Assembly: GCA_026394215.1 (NCBI GenBank)
Contig: JAPKYR010000182.1
Span: 1 to 47,019 of the forward strand
Length of the DNA stretch: 47,019 nucleotides
Direction: 5' to 3'
Source of the DNA: a bacterium
GTDB lineage: Bacteria; JAJVIF01; JAPKYR01
The notes under the pieces are model-generated. The model had not been told where the DNA came from, made no database searches, and was given only the letters and a program-made list of their open reading frames with translations. The position numbers and the translations under genes are program-made. Position 1 is the stretch's first letter, and every line of letters begins with the position of its first letter. Positions 8,855-18,147 of this stretch are shown piece by piece.

Positions 8855-10840
8855 TTACAATGATCCGTCAGAAAGGAACTTCATCAGAAACGCGGACGGG
8901 TTTTCAACAATCCCCGAGTAAGAAAAACCGTTGTCCGGATCCCAGAAAATATCGCCGCTCGCCATACCGGTAACATAAATATTTCCTCCAGCGCCTGATG
9001 CTACACCCGACCCGCTTTCGGATTCCGACTGACCCCATGCCTGTCCCCAGACATATTCACCGTCCGAGCCGAATTTCGCCACAAACGCGCTTCCCGGGAT
9101 TTCCTGACGATCTTCTCCTTCCCCTATAATAAAATCACCATTTGCGTAACCAGCCACGATAATATTTCCCTGATTATCTTCAGTAAGAGCGAATCCCGCC
9201 CCATCGCCCCATAATTTTACAAAGGCAAGGCTTCCTCCGTACGAATACCTCGCGAGAAACGTGCTTACAGTGTTAATATCGCCCATGTTCCCCGGCTCAT
9301 TTTCCCTCGCCCCAGGACCATTGCCTCCGGGTCCGGGTCCATTTCCCCCAGGTCCCGAAGCGCCTCCCTCGGCTCCTCCTCCGACACCGAGTCCGATCCC
9401 TCCGGAACCTGACCCGGTTCCTCCAGGTCCTGGCGTTGGGCCTCCAGTTCCGGGACCGGCTCCGAGCCCAGGTCCTGCAGATGGTGGCTGAAGTTCTCTA
9501 ATCCCGCTGTCAGGCACAAAATCGACAGTGCCTGTAACGCTCCCGGTGACATAAAGCCCTCGAGACGATGCCAGCAAACCTATGCCAAAGTCGCCGGATG
9601 GTCCGCCCCACACTTTTTCCCAGTCAGTGAATCCGTCGCTTTTCAGTTTTATCAGGAAAATATCCGCTGCTCCGTTCGACTGATGGACATTTTCGCGACC
9701 GCCGAAACCGCGCGACGGCCCAAAGATCATCTCGCCCTGGTAAATTCCAACCGCATAGACATTATTCCCACCATCGAAAGCAAGCGTATTGGGCTGGCTG
9801 ACATCGACATCGGGATGGCTTCCGCCCCACGATGTAGTCCAGAGATGATTACCGTTTGAGCTGAATTTAGAAACAAACGCATCCGCAAGGCCACTCGATA
9901 CGCCGCCGACAATTTCCTCTCCGGGATGGAAGTCCGCATCGCCGGAAAATGACCCGGCAACATATGGATTCCCGGAATTATCAAGCCCGACCGTTGTGAC
10001 GTCGATCATCCCGCTTGCCGATCCCCACATTTTTACCCACTGGAATACACCATCCGATGAGAATTTTGCGAGATATCCGCCTGAATTCCCATCGACACCA
10101 TAGCCCGTGCTTTCTTCGACAGGCCCGAAAAATATCGCGTCAGTCACAGGGCCGGCCACGTAGGAATTCCCGGCGCTGTCTGTAACCACTCCAACCACAC
10201 GGTCGGTATCGTAGCTTCCCCACGTCGATGTCCAGATAATATCGCCATCCGGGCTGAATTTTGAAAGAAAGCAATCCGTCAGCCTGACCGATTCGCGCTC
10301 TTCGGTTTTTATCAAGTCGGGATCGAAATCGCAGCGTTCATCGAAAATACCCGCAACATAAAGATTCCCGTTTCCGTCTGTCGCAGGCCCGAAAATATCC
10401 TTTATGCGTGTCCTGCCCCATTGTCTGATCCAACCATCAAGTTCCGGATACACCTTCACGTCCAGCTGGTACGAGCCGGGCTGGCCATTTAATTTAAAAT
10501 CAAGCACGATTTTGATATCTGTCGGCTCAGTAACTTCGGCTGGCGTGAAAATTCCGCTGCCCGATTCAAAGATGCCGGCTTCGGGAGGCACACAGGAGAA
10601 CGTATATTCGATTCCATCCGGAGAATCCGATAAAATCTGGAAATGCTCCGGAGTTCCTGAGTACAACCAGCCGGGCCCGTTGATTCCATGCACGGTGTTG
10701 GCAGGGATCGCCTCTATAACAGGCTGCAATTCAACCGGTGCCGGCTCTCCATTTTGTTGTGGAGGCGGTGTATTCTGAGTGCAGGAAACCATCGCCCATG
10801 CGATTGAGATGATTAAAAGGATCGGAATGTAGATTTTCAT
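8855..10840 (-). CDS. Lipoprotein with seven SBBP-type beta-propeller repeats and a Gly/Pro-rich insert
   Basis: Lipobox WAMVSC. Seven units of the type G.LYVAG.......F.........AF..KF..DG...W...WG. Insert PGLGAGPGTGGPTPGPGGTGSGSGGIG... Confidence 0.85.
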   Translation of the reverse strand: MKIYIPILLIISIAWAMVSCTQNTPPPQQNGEPAPVELQPVIEAIPANTVHGINGPGWLYSGTPEHFQILSDSPDGIEYTFSCVPPEAGIFESGSGIFTPAEVTEPTDIKIVLDFKLNGQPGSYQLDVKVYPELDGWIRQWGRTRIKDIFGPATDGNGNLYVAGIFDERCDFDPDLIKTEERESVRLTDCFLSKFSPDGDIIWTSTWGSYDTDRVVGVVTDSAGNSYVAGPVTDAIFFGPVEESTGYGVDGNSGGYLAKFSSDGVFQWVKMWGSASGMIDVTTVGLDNSGNPYVAGSFSGDADFHPGEEIVGGVSSGLADAFVSKFSSNGNHLWTTSWGGSHPDVDVSQPNTLAFDGGNNVYAVGIYQGEMIFGPSRGFGGRENVHQSNGAADIFLIKLKSDGFTDWEKVWGGPSGDFGIGLLASSRGLYVTGSVTGTVDFVPDSGIRELQPPSAGPGLGAGPGTGGPTPGPGGTGSGSGGIGLGVGGGAEGGASGPGGNGPGPGGNGPGARENEPGNMGDINTVSTFLARYSYGGSLAFVKLWGDGAGFALTEDNQGNIIVAGYANGDFIIGEGEDRQEIPGSAFVAKFGSDGEYVWGQAWGQSESESGSGVASGAGGNIYVTGMASGDIFWDPDNGFSYSGIVENPSAFLMKFLSDGSL

Positions 10841-10960
10841 TGGAAACCCCGCTGGTCCAAAAAATTATATTTTAATCTTAATGAACCACATCCTGGTCAT
10901 AGGATAGCCTGTCAGAGCAATTAGTTCAACCTTCCTAAAAATTAAAAAAAGCCATCGCAA

Positions 10961-11099
10961 TGTGCCATACGTTTCCAAACAATGTGTCATTCGCTTCCAG
11001 CGAATGAGCAGACGTGTCTTACGCTTCCAGCGTATGCCCCCTCCCCATATGCCGAGGCATATGACACATTTGCCCACCCGCCGGAGGCGTGTGGCACAC
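10961..11099. repeat. Cluster of five hairpin-repeat units bounded by an inverted repeat TGTGCCA/TGGCACA
   Basis: Units include CATTCGC-TTCCA-GCGAATG (10988-11006), TACGC-TTCCA-GCGTA (11020-11034), CATATGC-CGAG-GCATATG (11046-11063) and CGCC-GGA-GGCG (11079-11089). Confidence 0.75.
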
Positions 11100-11108
11100 A
11101 AAGAGAAG

Positions 11109-11129
11109 GACGCCCGTGAATGGCGTCCG
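11109..11129 (-). terminator. Intrinsic terminator downstream of HU
   Basis: On the minus strand GGACGCC attcacg GGCGTCC then ttctcttt. Confidence 0.6.
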
Positions 11130-11186
11130 ACTCTTGCTACCGAAATAGATCGATTGTTTACAGGATCGTGAAGGATCACCCTTTTA

Positions 11187-11456
11187 CTAAAGGGCATTCT
11201 TGAGTTCGCTGCCGGGTGCGAAGTGCGGGACCTTGCGTGCTTTAATTTGGATCTGAGCGCCGGTCTGGGGATTGATTCCCTTCCGCGCTTTGCGCTTCCG
11301 GACTGAGAAGGTGCCGAAGCCGATCAGGCGAACCTGGCCGCCCTTCTTGAGCTGTTTCTGAACGATGTCAGTGAATGCTTCAAGCGAGCGTTTTGAGTCG
11401 GCTTTTGAGAGGCCTGTCTCTTTTGCGAGGGCCTCTATTAGCTCCTGCTTGTTCAT
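11187..11456 (-). CDS. hup: HU-family DNA-binding protein
   Basis: MNKQELIEALAKETGLSKADSKRSLEAFTDIVQKQLKKGGQVRLIGFGTFSVRKRKARKGINPQTGAQIQIKA. Confidence 0.96.
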   Translation of the reverse strand: MNKQELIEALAKETGLSKADSKRSLEAFTDIVQKQLKKGGQVRLIGFGTFSVRKRKARKGINPQTGAQIQIKARKVPHFAPGSELKNAL

Positions 11457-11596
11457 GCGACGCCTCCTTCTTTAGTGATATAAGATGAAATAAGTGACAT
11501 TTTTCAAAAATCCGCTGGACTTTGGTTCATAACTGGATTCGGATTATTCCTGTCATTTGCCGGTTAGTCGCGGATTCCATCAATAACATAGCTGTA

Positions 11597-11624
11597 AGTA
11601 TACAACACCACAGGAGCCTGTCAA
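11597..11624 (-). promoter_or_regulatory. Sigma70-type promoter for the HU gene
   Basis: On the minus strand TTGACA-16 nt-TATACT, about 140 nt upstream of the HU start. Confidence 0.65.
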
Positions 11625-12095
11625 CCTCTAACCCTGATTTCATGCGGGTTTCAAGGCTTTTTGCGGCTATCTCATGTTATTTCCTGAATTATCATAATAT
11701 TACCGGTATTATCGGACGTCCCACACTCCCGATTATAACAGGGCTTAAAGGCTGTTGCTTTCAATCCCTCTATTCATCGGCCTTGCACGACATCGGAAAT
11801 TCCCGGGCGGACGCCGCACATTGCGAACATAATTTCCCGGCGCAATTAAAATCGCTCCAATGCCGGAATCATCGCCATATTTTTTTTCTTCTGGATTATT
11901 ATTAATCGCGTGATATGAGGCTTCTCGCATGGCCTGTCGTGCAAATCCGCCATACGCGTGTCGCGCCCCTGCCAGCCCGGGAAAATCGGGATTGAAATTC
12001 TGTAATCCAAATGCGAGCGAGGCGAAAAACACAGCACGGCATAATGGATATAATATTATAATTCGATATGCCACCAGGGGTGGTTGAAATGAAAA

Positions 12096-12122
12096 GGCGC
12101 CCGGATAATTTCCACGGGCGCC
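12096..12122 (-). terminator. Intrinsic terminator of the 41-aa microprotein unit
   Basis: On the minus strand GGCGCCCG...CGGGCGCC followed by TTTTC. Confidence 0.75.
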
Positions 12123-12172
12123 TGATAATTCACCTTCGATCGTATCTCGACGCGTCCTGCGACGTTTCCCGA

Positions 12173-12298
12173 TTAATGAACTTCATGGCTGTTTCGGATC
12201 ACGTCAACTGAGTGGGCACGGTTGACCAGATAAGCCAGAACGACAATGCCCGAGAATACTACTAAAAATACTTCCTGTGGCGAGAAATTGTGCAACAT
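12173..12298 (-). CDS. 41-aa single-TM microprotein
   Basis: MLHNFSPQEVFLVVFSGIVVLAYLVNRAHSVDVIRNSHEVH with SD ggaggtg at normal spacing. The track's longer ORF includes untranslated leader. Confidence 0.6.
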   Translation of the reverse strand: MLHNFSPQEVFLVVFSGIVVLAYLVNRAHSVDVIRNSHEVH

Positions 12299-12328
12299 CA
12301 ATGCACCTCCATTGGATTTTCGCCGTCT

Positions 12329-12385
12329 GGACCGGAATACTTCGTGAACGGCGCCGGCGGCTGTAAGGATTCGCCGCCCCGGTCC
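12329..12385 (-). promoter_or_regulatory. Structured 5' leader of the microprotein
   Basis: Outer 7-bp stem GGACCGG/CCGGTCC (12329-12335/12379-12385) enclosing GGCGGC/GCCGCC (12357-12362/12373-12378). Confidence 0.45.
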
Positions 12386-12640
12386 ATAGCGCAATATATC
12401 ATACTAAGTTATTATATACCACATATCCTGTCTTTTCGCAACCATAGTCATATTGAATCCCCTTAACCCTCCTTCAATCTGCTTTATATAGAGCGTTCCG
12501 GACGGCGCATCCGATGCGGAATCGCCCTAATCACTGTCCGAATCCCGATTTTTTCTATTATTTTACCAGGTATTTCTAACGTCCGTGTTCACCGAATGAA
12601 ATTTCAGGCTTTTATTCCAGGACATATAATCGGCGAATGC

Positions 12641-12670
12641 TTGACACTTTTCATCGGACTGTGATAAATT
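12641..12670 (+). promoter_or_regulatory. Sigma70-type promoter for the 12750 lipoprotein
   Basis: TTGACA-18 nt-TAAATT. Confidence 0.6.
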
Positions 12671-12749
12671 GTGCCTGCGGTTCCCCAAATGCGGGGCGCC
12701 TATTTTCGGTAATTTACGAAACACTACAGGATTTTACCCGGAGGTCCTT

Positions 12750-13574
12750 ATGGTCCGGCACTTAATGCATGTATCAACTTGTATCGCAAGCCTTGTTCTG
12801 CTCGGTATTCTGTTTATTGTTGGATGCCAGGGCAGCCCTGATAACGTTATCATTCCAGGCTATGTCGACGTTAACAACGGCAATCATATTGTTAATGATG
12901 TACTCGCAATCAATGTGGAACCTGTCGGGACCAACATCACTGTTGGCGGCCTTCAGCAATACCATGCCTTCGCCCGCTACGTGGACGGGACCGTACTTGA
13001 AGTCACCGGTTCGGTCGAATGGTACACGGAGAGCACCGGGGTCGGGATTTTCGAACCTACCGGCGGAAGATTCCTCGCAAGGAATCCGGGTGTGGCGGTT
13101 ATTCGCTGCAGAATGAACAAAGGCGATGGCACATACCTGATCAGCGCCGGGGCATTCGCGAACTCGTACAATCCGAACGCCGATGTACCACCGGCGGTCG
13201 TTATGAATCCGACGGTACAGGCGATCTCCGAAGGCGTCCTCGTTAACTGGGCATTAAACCAGACCGACGGGGATCTCGCGGGTTACAACATCTGGAGAAC
13301 GCAGGTATCCAACGCCCATTATACAACCGATTTCGGCCTCGTTAATACGGCTCCGATTATTTTCCCGCCCTATATCGACAAGACCGTAGTATCCGGATGG
13401 TACTATTACAGGATTACCGCTGAGGATCTTCTTGGCTTGTACAGCGCACCTTCTAAAGAGGTTGCGATATACGTCACTTATGCGGGTGATCCGCACTATG
13501 GCGGCTCTTACGACGGCGTTCAGAACTCCTTCCAGGAGAGACAATATAAGGACGCATTTTCCACCGCATTCTGA
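12750..13574 (+). CDS. Lipoprotein with a Big-like domain and a fibronectin type III-like domain
   Basis: SD ggaggt then MVRHLMHVSTCIASLVLLGILFIVGCQG (lipobox); NITVGGLQQYHAFARYVDGTVLEVTGSVEWYTES; GVLVNWALNQTDGDLAGYNIWRTQ...GWYYYRITAEDLLGLYSAPS. Confidence 0.8.
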   Translation: MVRHLMHVSTCIASLVLLGILFIVGCQGSPDNVIIPGYVDVNNGNHIVNDVLAINVEPVGTNITVGGLQQYHAFARYVDGTVLEVTGSVEWYTESTGVGIFEPTGGRFLARNPGVAVIRCRMNKGDGTYLISAGAFANSYNPNADVPPAVVMNPTVQAISEGVLVNWALNQTDGDLAGYNIWRTQVSNAHYTTDFGLVNTAPIIFPPYIDKTVVSGWYYYRITAEDLLGLYSAPSKEVAIYVTYAGDPHYGGSYDGVQNSFQERQYKDAFSTAF

Positions 13575-13649
13575 TTCGGTGGATTAAATATGATCTACGG
13601 GACGTATGGGAGATAGATGTCCGGAGAGATTTATCCCTCCGGACACTAA

Positions 13650-13676
13650 GGCGCGGCAATCTGAGTCGCGCCTTTT
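13650..13676 (+). terminator. Intrinsic terminator
   Basis: GGCGCG gcaatctgagt CGCGCC TTTT; preceded by a GTCCGGAG/CTCCGGAC hairpin. Confidence 0.75.
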
Positions 13677-13696
13677 CCTTCTATAGGGGATAATCA

Positions 13697-14698
13697 ATGG
13701 TTTTTGTAGAAGCTGAAAATATTGTCAAATCATTCGGCAGCGCCCGCCCGGTCAGGGCGCTTGACGGCCTCAGCCTGACGGTCAATCACGGCGAGGTTTT
13801 CGGACTCCTCGGCCCGAACGGCAGCGGGAAAACCACATTCGTTAAATGCTGCCTGAATATTATTTTCCCATCTTCGGGAACGCTGAGAATTCTTGGCTAT
13901 AAACCTGGTCACCCGGCCACATCCCGATACGTTGGTTACCTTCCTGAGAACCCGAATTTCTACGATCATCTCAACGGAATTTCTTTCCTTCACTATCACG
14001 CTGAGCTTGCAGGAATACCATTTACGCAGCGTAAAAAACGTGTGATGGAAGTTCTCGAACAGGTCCATCTGGAACAATCGGCAACTCACAGACGTCTGAG
14101 GACATACTCCAAGGGCATGCTTCAGCGAATCGGGCTTGCGCAGGCGATAATCGCGAAACCGAGACTCATTTTTCTGGATGAACCGCAGACCGGGCTTGAC
14201 CCTATCGGGCGCAGACAGATTAAGGATATTATGCGCGATGCTGTCCGTGAGGGCTCCGCAATTTTATTTTCGAGCCATGTGCTCGGGGATGTCGAGGATG
14301 TCGCCGACAGGGTCGCGATCATCGATCGCGGTAAAGTCAGAAAAATAGCCGGGCTCTCTGAGCTTACGGATGCGGCTGACAGATTATTGATTCGGCTGGC
14401 TCCCGAAAAAATCCATGCTCCTGAAACCGATGATCCCGGTTACCTGGAAAAAATAAAAATAGCGACCGCGAATTGCAATGTTTCGGACGTGAAATTAAAC
14501 GATGGTCTTCTGACCTGCATTATTAATAATGTTGATGCTGTACCGGACCTGGTCAGGTCGCTTGCGTTATCCGGTTACAGAATCTACGAAGTCCAGCATG
14601 AAAAAAATTCCCTGGAAGATGTATTCCTCAGGGAGTTCGGCGAGTTGCCGGTCGATAGAACACATGAAGCTCCGAATGCCATAGCCCCACCGAGTTGA
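13697..14698 (+). CDS. ABC transporter ATP-binding protein (CcmA/ABC-2 type)
   Basis: GLLGPNGSGKTTFVKC, YSKGMLQRIGLAQAI, LIFLDEPQTGLDPIGR. Confidence 0.93.
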   Translation: MVFVEAENIVKSFGSARPVRALDGLSLTVNHGEVFGLLGPNGSGKTTFVKCCLNIIFPSSGTLRILGYKPGHPATSRYVGYLPENPNFYDHLNGISFLHYHAELAGIPFTQRKKRVMEVLEQVHLEQSATHRRLRTYSKGMLQRIGLAQAIIAKPRLIFLDEPQTGLDPIGRRQIKDIMRDAVREGSAILFSSHVLGDVEDVADRVAIIDRGKVRKIAGLSELTDAADRLLIRLAPEKIHAPETDDPGYLEKIKIATANCNVSDVKLNDGLLTCIINNVDAVPDLVRSLALSGYRIYEVQHEKNSLEDVFLREFGELPVDRTHEAPNAIAPPS

Positions 14699-14755
14699 CC
14701 AATATTAGATTTTTTTGTTTTGTATTATTATCAAATTCTGTCGGGCGCATTACTT

Positions 14756-15652
14756 ATGTCGGGATCAATCGGTAAATTTCGTATCATTAAAACACTGCCC
14801 TTGTTTCTCGGACATGGACCGGCCGATGTAATTTCGCAGATAGTCCAGTTTGATTCCGGGAACTTAAAAATTTCCGGCTGGCTATATAAACCGACAGATC
14901 AAGCCGATAAAAAATCGACACATTCCCTCGATACGAAGGCAATTCCGGGAGCGGCAGTTATTTGCGGACATGGTGGCGTAGGGGGCATACCTGCCCATTA
15001 TGACGTAGTTTTCCGGAGGCTCGCAAAGGCGGGCTGGACTGTCGCAGCGCCATCATACCGTGGCGAAGGCGGAAGCGATGGCGAGATCGAGTTTGCCCAT
15101 GGGGAAGTGGACGACACTCTCGCGTGCATGAAAGCGGTCGGGGAACTTCCCGTTGTCGATCCCGAAAATATCTGGCTCCTTGGAAGTTCTCACGGTGCGA
15201 TGGTCAGCCTTCTCGCAGCGGCAAAAATTTTCGACACAATCAATACCGGCGGCAGATACTACAAGATTAAAGGTGTTGTCTCGATTTCAGGCATCTACGA
15301 TATTTGTAAATGGCTGGATGGTGTCAGAAAAACAGATCATCTATTGATGTCCGATCCGTTTGTTCGCTCATTGATGAAACTCAATGATCAGGAACTTCAA
15401 ACCCGGTCGGCAATAAATGTTGCGGGCAATATCGGGATTCCGGTTTTATTGGTTCATGGCGAATCGGACATGATCGTCCCGCATGAACAATCGATTATTA
15501 TGGCTGACGCGTTGAAATCATCGGGGAATAATTCCTGCAAACTTCATATTGAGCCGGGATCGGACCATGAATTTGTCTGGGGTCCCGAGCGGGAACACGC
15601 GCGCAATACATGGGCTGAAATCGCAAAATTTATAGACCAAACCACTCGATAA
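14756..15652 (+). CDS. Alpha/beta hydrolase (S9/dienelactone hydrolase-like)
   Basis: GAAVICGHGGVGG, LGSSHGAMVSLLAA nucleophile elbow, PVLLVHGESDMIVPHEQS, GSDHEF. The ATG at 14756 is preferred to the TTG at 14720. Confidence 0.85.
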   Translation: MSGSIGKFRIIKTLPLFLGHGPADVISQIVQFDSGNLKISGWLYKPTDQADKKSTHSLDTKAIPGAAVICGHGGVGGIPAHYDVVFRRLAKAGWTVAAPSYRGEGGSDGEIEFAHGEVDDTLACMKAVGELPVVDPENIWLLGSSHGAMVSLLAAAKIFDTINTGGRYYKIKGVVSISGIYDICKWLDGVRKTDHLLMSDPFVRSLMKLNDQELQTRSAINVAGNIGIPVLLVHGESDMIVPHEQSIIMADALKSSGNNSCKLHIEPGSDHEFVWGPEREHARNTWAEIAKFIDQTTR

Positions 15653-15712
15653 TTATTTCCGGAGCCATTATTATTGGAAGGACGTACGCGAATAAGGAGT
15701 AATTTTAACGAT

Positions 15713-16591
15713 ATGGCAAATTCAGTAAGTAAAGCAGTAATCCCCGCGGCGGGTCTTGGTACGCGATTTTTACCTGCTACAAAGGCGCAGCCGAAGGAAA
15801 TGCTCCCGATTGTCGATAAACCGACAATTCAGTACGTGGTGGAGGAAGCCGCAGATGCCGGTTGTCATGATATTCTAATAATAACCGGACGCGGGAAGCG
15901 GGCGGTCGAGGATCATTTCGATAAGGCGTTAGAACTGGAGCATTATTTAAGGATCAAAGGCAAGGCCCGGGAACTTGAACTTCTGGAACATATCAATGAT
16001 CTCGCGAGAATCCACTACATTCGTCAGGGTGAGCCGCTGGGCTTGGGACATGCCGTCCTGATGGCGAAGGATCATGTAGGAAATGAGCCGTTTGTTGTTC
16101 TGCTTGGCGACGATATCTCCGATCCTGCCCGATCCGCGACATCCGTAATGATATCCGCTTTTAAAAAATATGGGACAAGCATCCTTGCGGTACAGGCTGT
16201 CGCCGAGAGTGAAGTATCGAAATACGGGATTGTGGCGGGTGAAGACGCCGGAGACGGGACGATAAAAATCAGCCATCTTGTCGAAAAACCGGCGATGGAT
16301 GAAGCCCCGAGCAACCTCGCGATTATCGGCCGATACTTACTGACTCCGGAAATTTTCCCATGCCTTGAGATTACAAAACCGGACGCTAAAGGTGAAATTC
16401 AGTTGACAGACGGATTGAGGCATCTATTAAAGGAACAGGAGATGCGCGCCGTTGTCTATACCGGCGCCCGATGGGACGTTGGACAGGTCGACGGGTTTAT
16501 TACGACCACAATAGACTGGGCTATGCGCCGCCCGGAATTGAAAAAACAACTTTTAAGGTACATGCGCAGGATTCTTGAAGATAATCTGTAA
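15713..16591 (+). CDS. galU: UTP--glucose-1-phosphate uridylyltransferase
   Basis: SKAVIPAAGLGTRFLPATKAQPKEMLPIVDKPTIQYVVEEA. SD aaggag upstream of the ATG at 15713. Confidence 0.95.
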   Translation: MANSVSKAVIPAAGLGTRFLPATKAQPKEMLPIVDKPTIQYVVEEAADAGCHDILIITGRGKRAVEDHFDKALELEHYLRIKGKARELELLEHINDLARIHYIRQGEPLGLGHAVLMAKDHVGNEPFVVLLGDDISDPARSATSVMISAFKKYGTSILAVQAVAESEVSKYGIVAGEDAGDGTIKISHLVEKPAMDEAPSNLAIIGRYLLTPEIFPCLEITKPDAKGEIQLTDGLRHLLKEQEMRAVVYTGARWDVGQVDGFITTTIDWAMRRPELKKQLLRYMRRILEDNL

Positions 16592-16608
16592 AACGCAAGG
16601 AATTAAAA

Positions 16609-18126
16609 ATGGATTCAACGAAAAAGCAGCGTGGGGATAACCGAAATCCCGGAATTTCGACCGAAATGGAATCTTCGAGTTCCAGTTTCATAGAAAACGC
16701 CCTTGTTGGCTTCTATCGCACGAAGTATTCGGACGGCCGGATATTGATGGTGAATAATGCGCTGACAAAAATGTTCGGGTTCGAAGATCCCGAAGATATG
16801 CTCGCTGGCGAAAATACAATCGCAAACCATTATGTCGACGACATAAGGCGTAACGAGCTTCTGGAGATTCTCCAACGTGACGGCGAAGTCAGTAATTTTG
16901 AATCCATGATGCGCAGGAAAGATGGCAGTATTTTCTGGGTTCGATTTACGGCTCGATATTTTCCGGAGATCGGATGTATAGAAGGTGTGGTTACCGATAT
17001 CACAGGAGAAAAAAATGCTCTCGAATCTCTCGGGCAAACCAGCGAATTATTCCATGCCCTACTGAACTCAATCCCCGACATGATATTTATCCAGGATAAA
17101 GCAGGTCGGTATACGCACATAAATCCCGCAATCGAAAAATTATTCAATATCCCCGCATCGGAAATAATAGGGAAGACCAACCGGGATATTCACTTACACA
17201 ACAATGAAAACCGAGACAGCCATGACGAAGATCGCGTATTCAATGGCGAAATCATTGAAAGGGATTTCACCAAAACCATAGACGGCAGGATTCACAGCTT
17301 CCATATGATCCTGTACCCGATAAACGGCGCGGACGGGAGTATTAGCGGCATTTTCGGAATAGTCCATGATATTACCGACACGATGCAATATCTTGAGGAG
17401 ATTAAGGTGAAAAACATTGAGCTCCTGTCGGCTATCGAAGTGAAAAATAAATTCATTTCGATGGTCTCCCATGAACTCAGAACTCCCCTCGTTCCGATCA
17501 TGGGGTATAGCGAGCTCCTTCTGGATGGTACTTATGGCGCTCTTCCGGAGGCGATGCGCGAACCTCTTCAAACTATCTACGACCGCTCGGAGGATTTGAA
17601 AAAACAGATCGAGGACCTTCTGACTATTTCCCGAATCGATCAGTTGGCGATCAGAATAATTAAAAAATCCGTATATGTCGACCAACTCGTTCAGGACGCC
17701 GTGAATTCCTACCGCGCCATTAAATCAGGGAAAAATATTGAATTTATTATTGAATGCGAACCATGCCGTATCGTCGCCGATCCTGAAAGGCTCAATCAGG
17801 TGATTCATAACCTGGTCGGGAACGCAATTAAATACTCGAATGATGTGGTGGCGATAACGATACGGACAGGAACCCGCGCGGGAAAAGGATTCATTGAGGT
17901 CAGCGATAATGGAATCGGAATCGCCGTGGAATATCTTCCATATATTTTCGATCGTTTTTACCAGGTTGAAAATCTCGAAACAAGAAAACATGAAGGCTCC
18001 GGACTTGGGTTGTCGATAGTAAAGGAAATTATCGAACTTATGGACGGCACTATCGAGGTTTCCAGCAAACCCGGAGTCGGGACGACTTTCACCATCGAAT
18101 TCCCTCTTGCCGAAGCAACAACATAG
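16609..18126 (+). CDS. Sensor histidine kinase with two PAS domains
   Basis: Two PAS regions, H-box SMVSHELRTPLVPIMGYSELL, N-box NQVIHNLVGNAIKYS, G boxes DNGIGI and GSGLGLSIVKEI. Confidence 0.93.
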   Translation: MDSTKKQRGDNRNPGISTEMESSSSSFIENALVGFYRTKYSDGRILMVNNALTKMFGFEDPEDMLAGENTIANHYVDDIRRNELLEILQRDGEVSNFESMMRRKDGSIFWVRFTARYFPEIGCIEGVVTDITGEKNALESLGQTSELFHALLNSIPDMIFIQDKAGRYTHINPAIEKLFNIPASEIIGKTNRDIHLHNNENRDSHDEDRVFNGEIIERDFTKTIDGRIHSFHMILYPINGADGSISGIFGIVHDITDTMQYLEEIKVKNIELLSAIEVKNKFISMVSHELRTPLVPIMGYSELLLDGTYGALPEAMREPLQTIYDRSEDLKKQIEDLLTISRIDQLAIRIIKKSVYVDQLVQDAVNSYRAIKSGKNIEFIIECEPCRIVADPERLNQVIHNLVGNAIKYSNDVVAITIRTGTRAGKGFIEVSDNGIGIAVEYLPYIFDRFYQVENLETRKHEGSGLGLSIVKEIIELMDGTIEVSSKPGVGTTFTIEFPLAEATT

Positions 18127-18147
18127 ACAACCCACTAAACCTGTGCC

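Noticed and set aside
9261-9491. Proline-rich plus-strand ORF (PGPLPPGPGPFPPGPEAPP...)
   Set aside because: Antisense translation of the Gly-rich insert in the SBBP lipoprotein.
11745-12074. 109-aa minus-strand ORF between HU and the microprotein
   Set aside because: No clear SD, no recognisable domain, and it lies just downstream of the microprotein terminator; cannot be supported as coding.
12669-12749. Upstream extension of the 12750 lipoprotein ORF
   Set aside because: Overlaps the TTGACA-18-TAAATT promoter; SD ggaggt and the signal peptide support the ATG at 12750.
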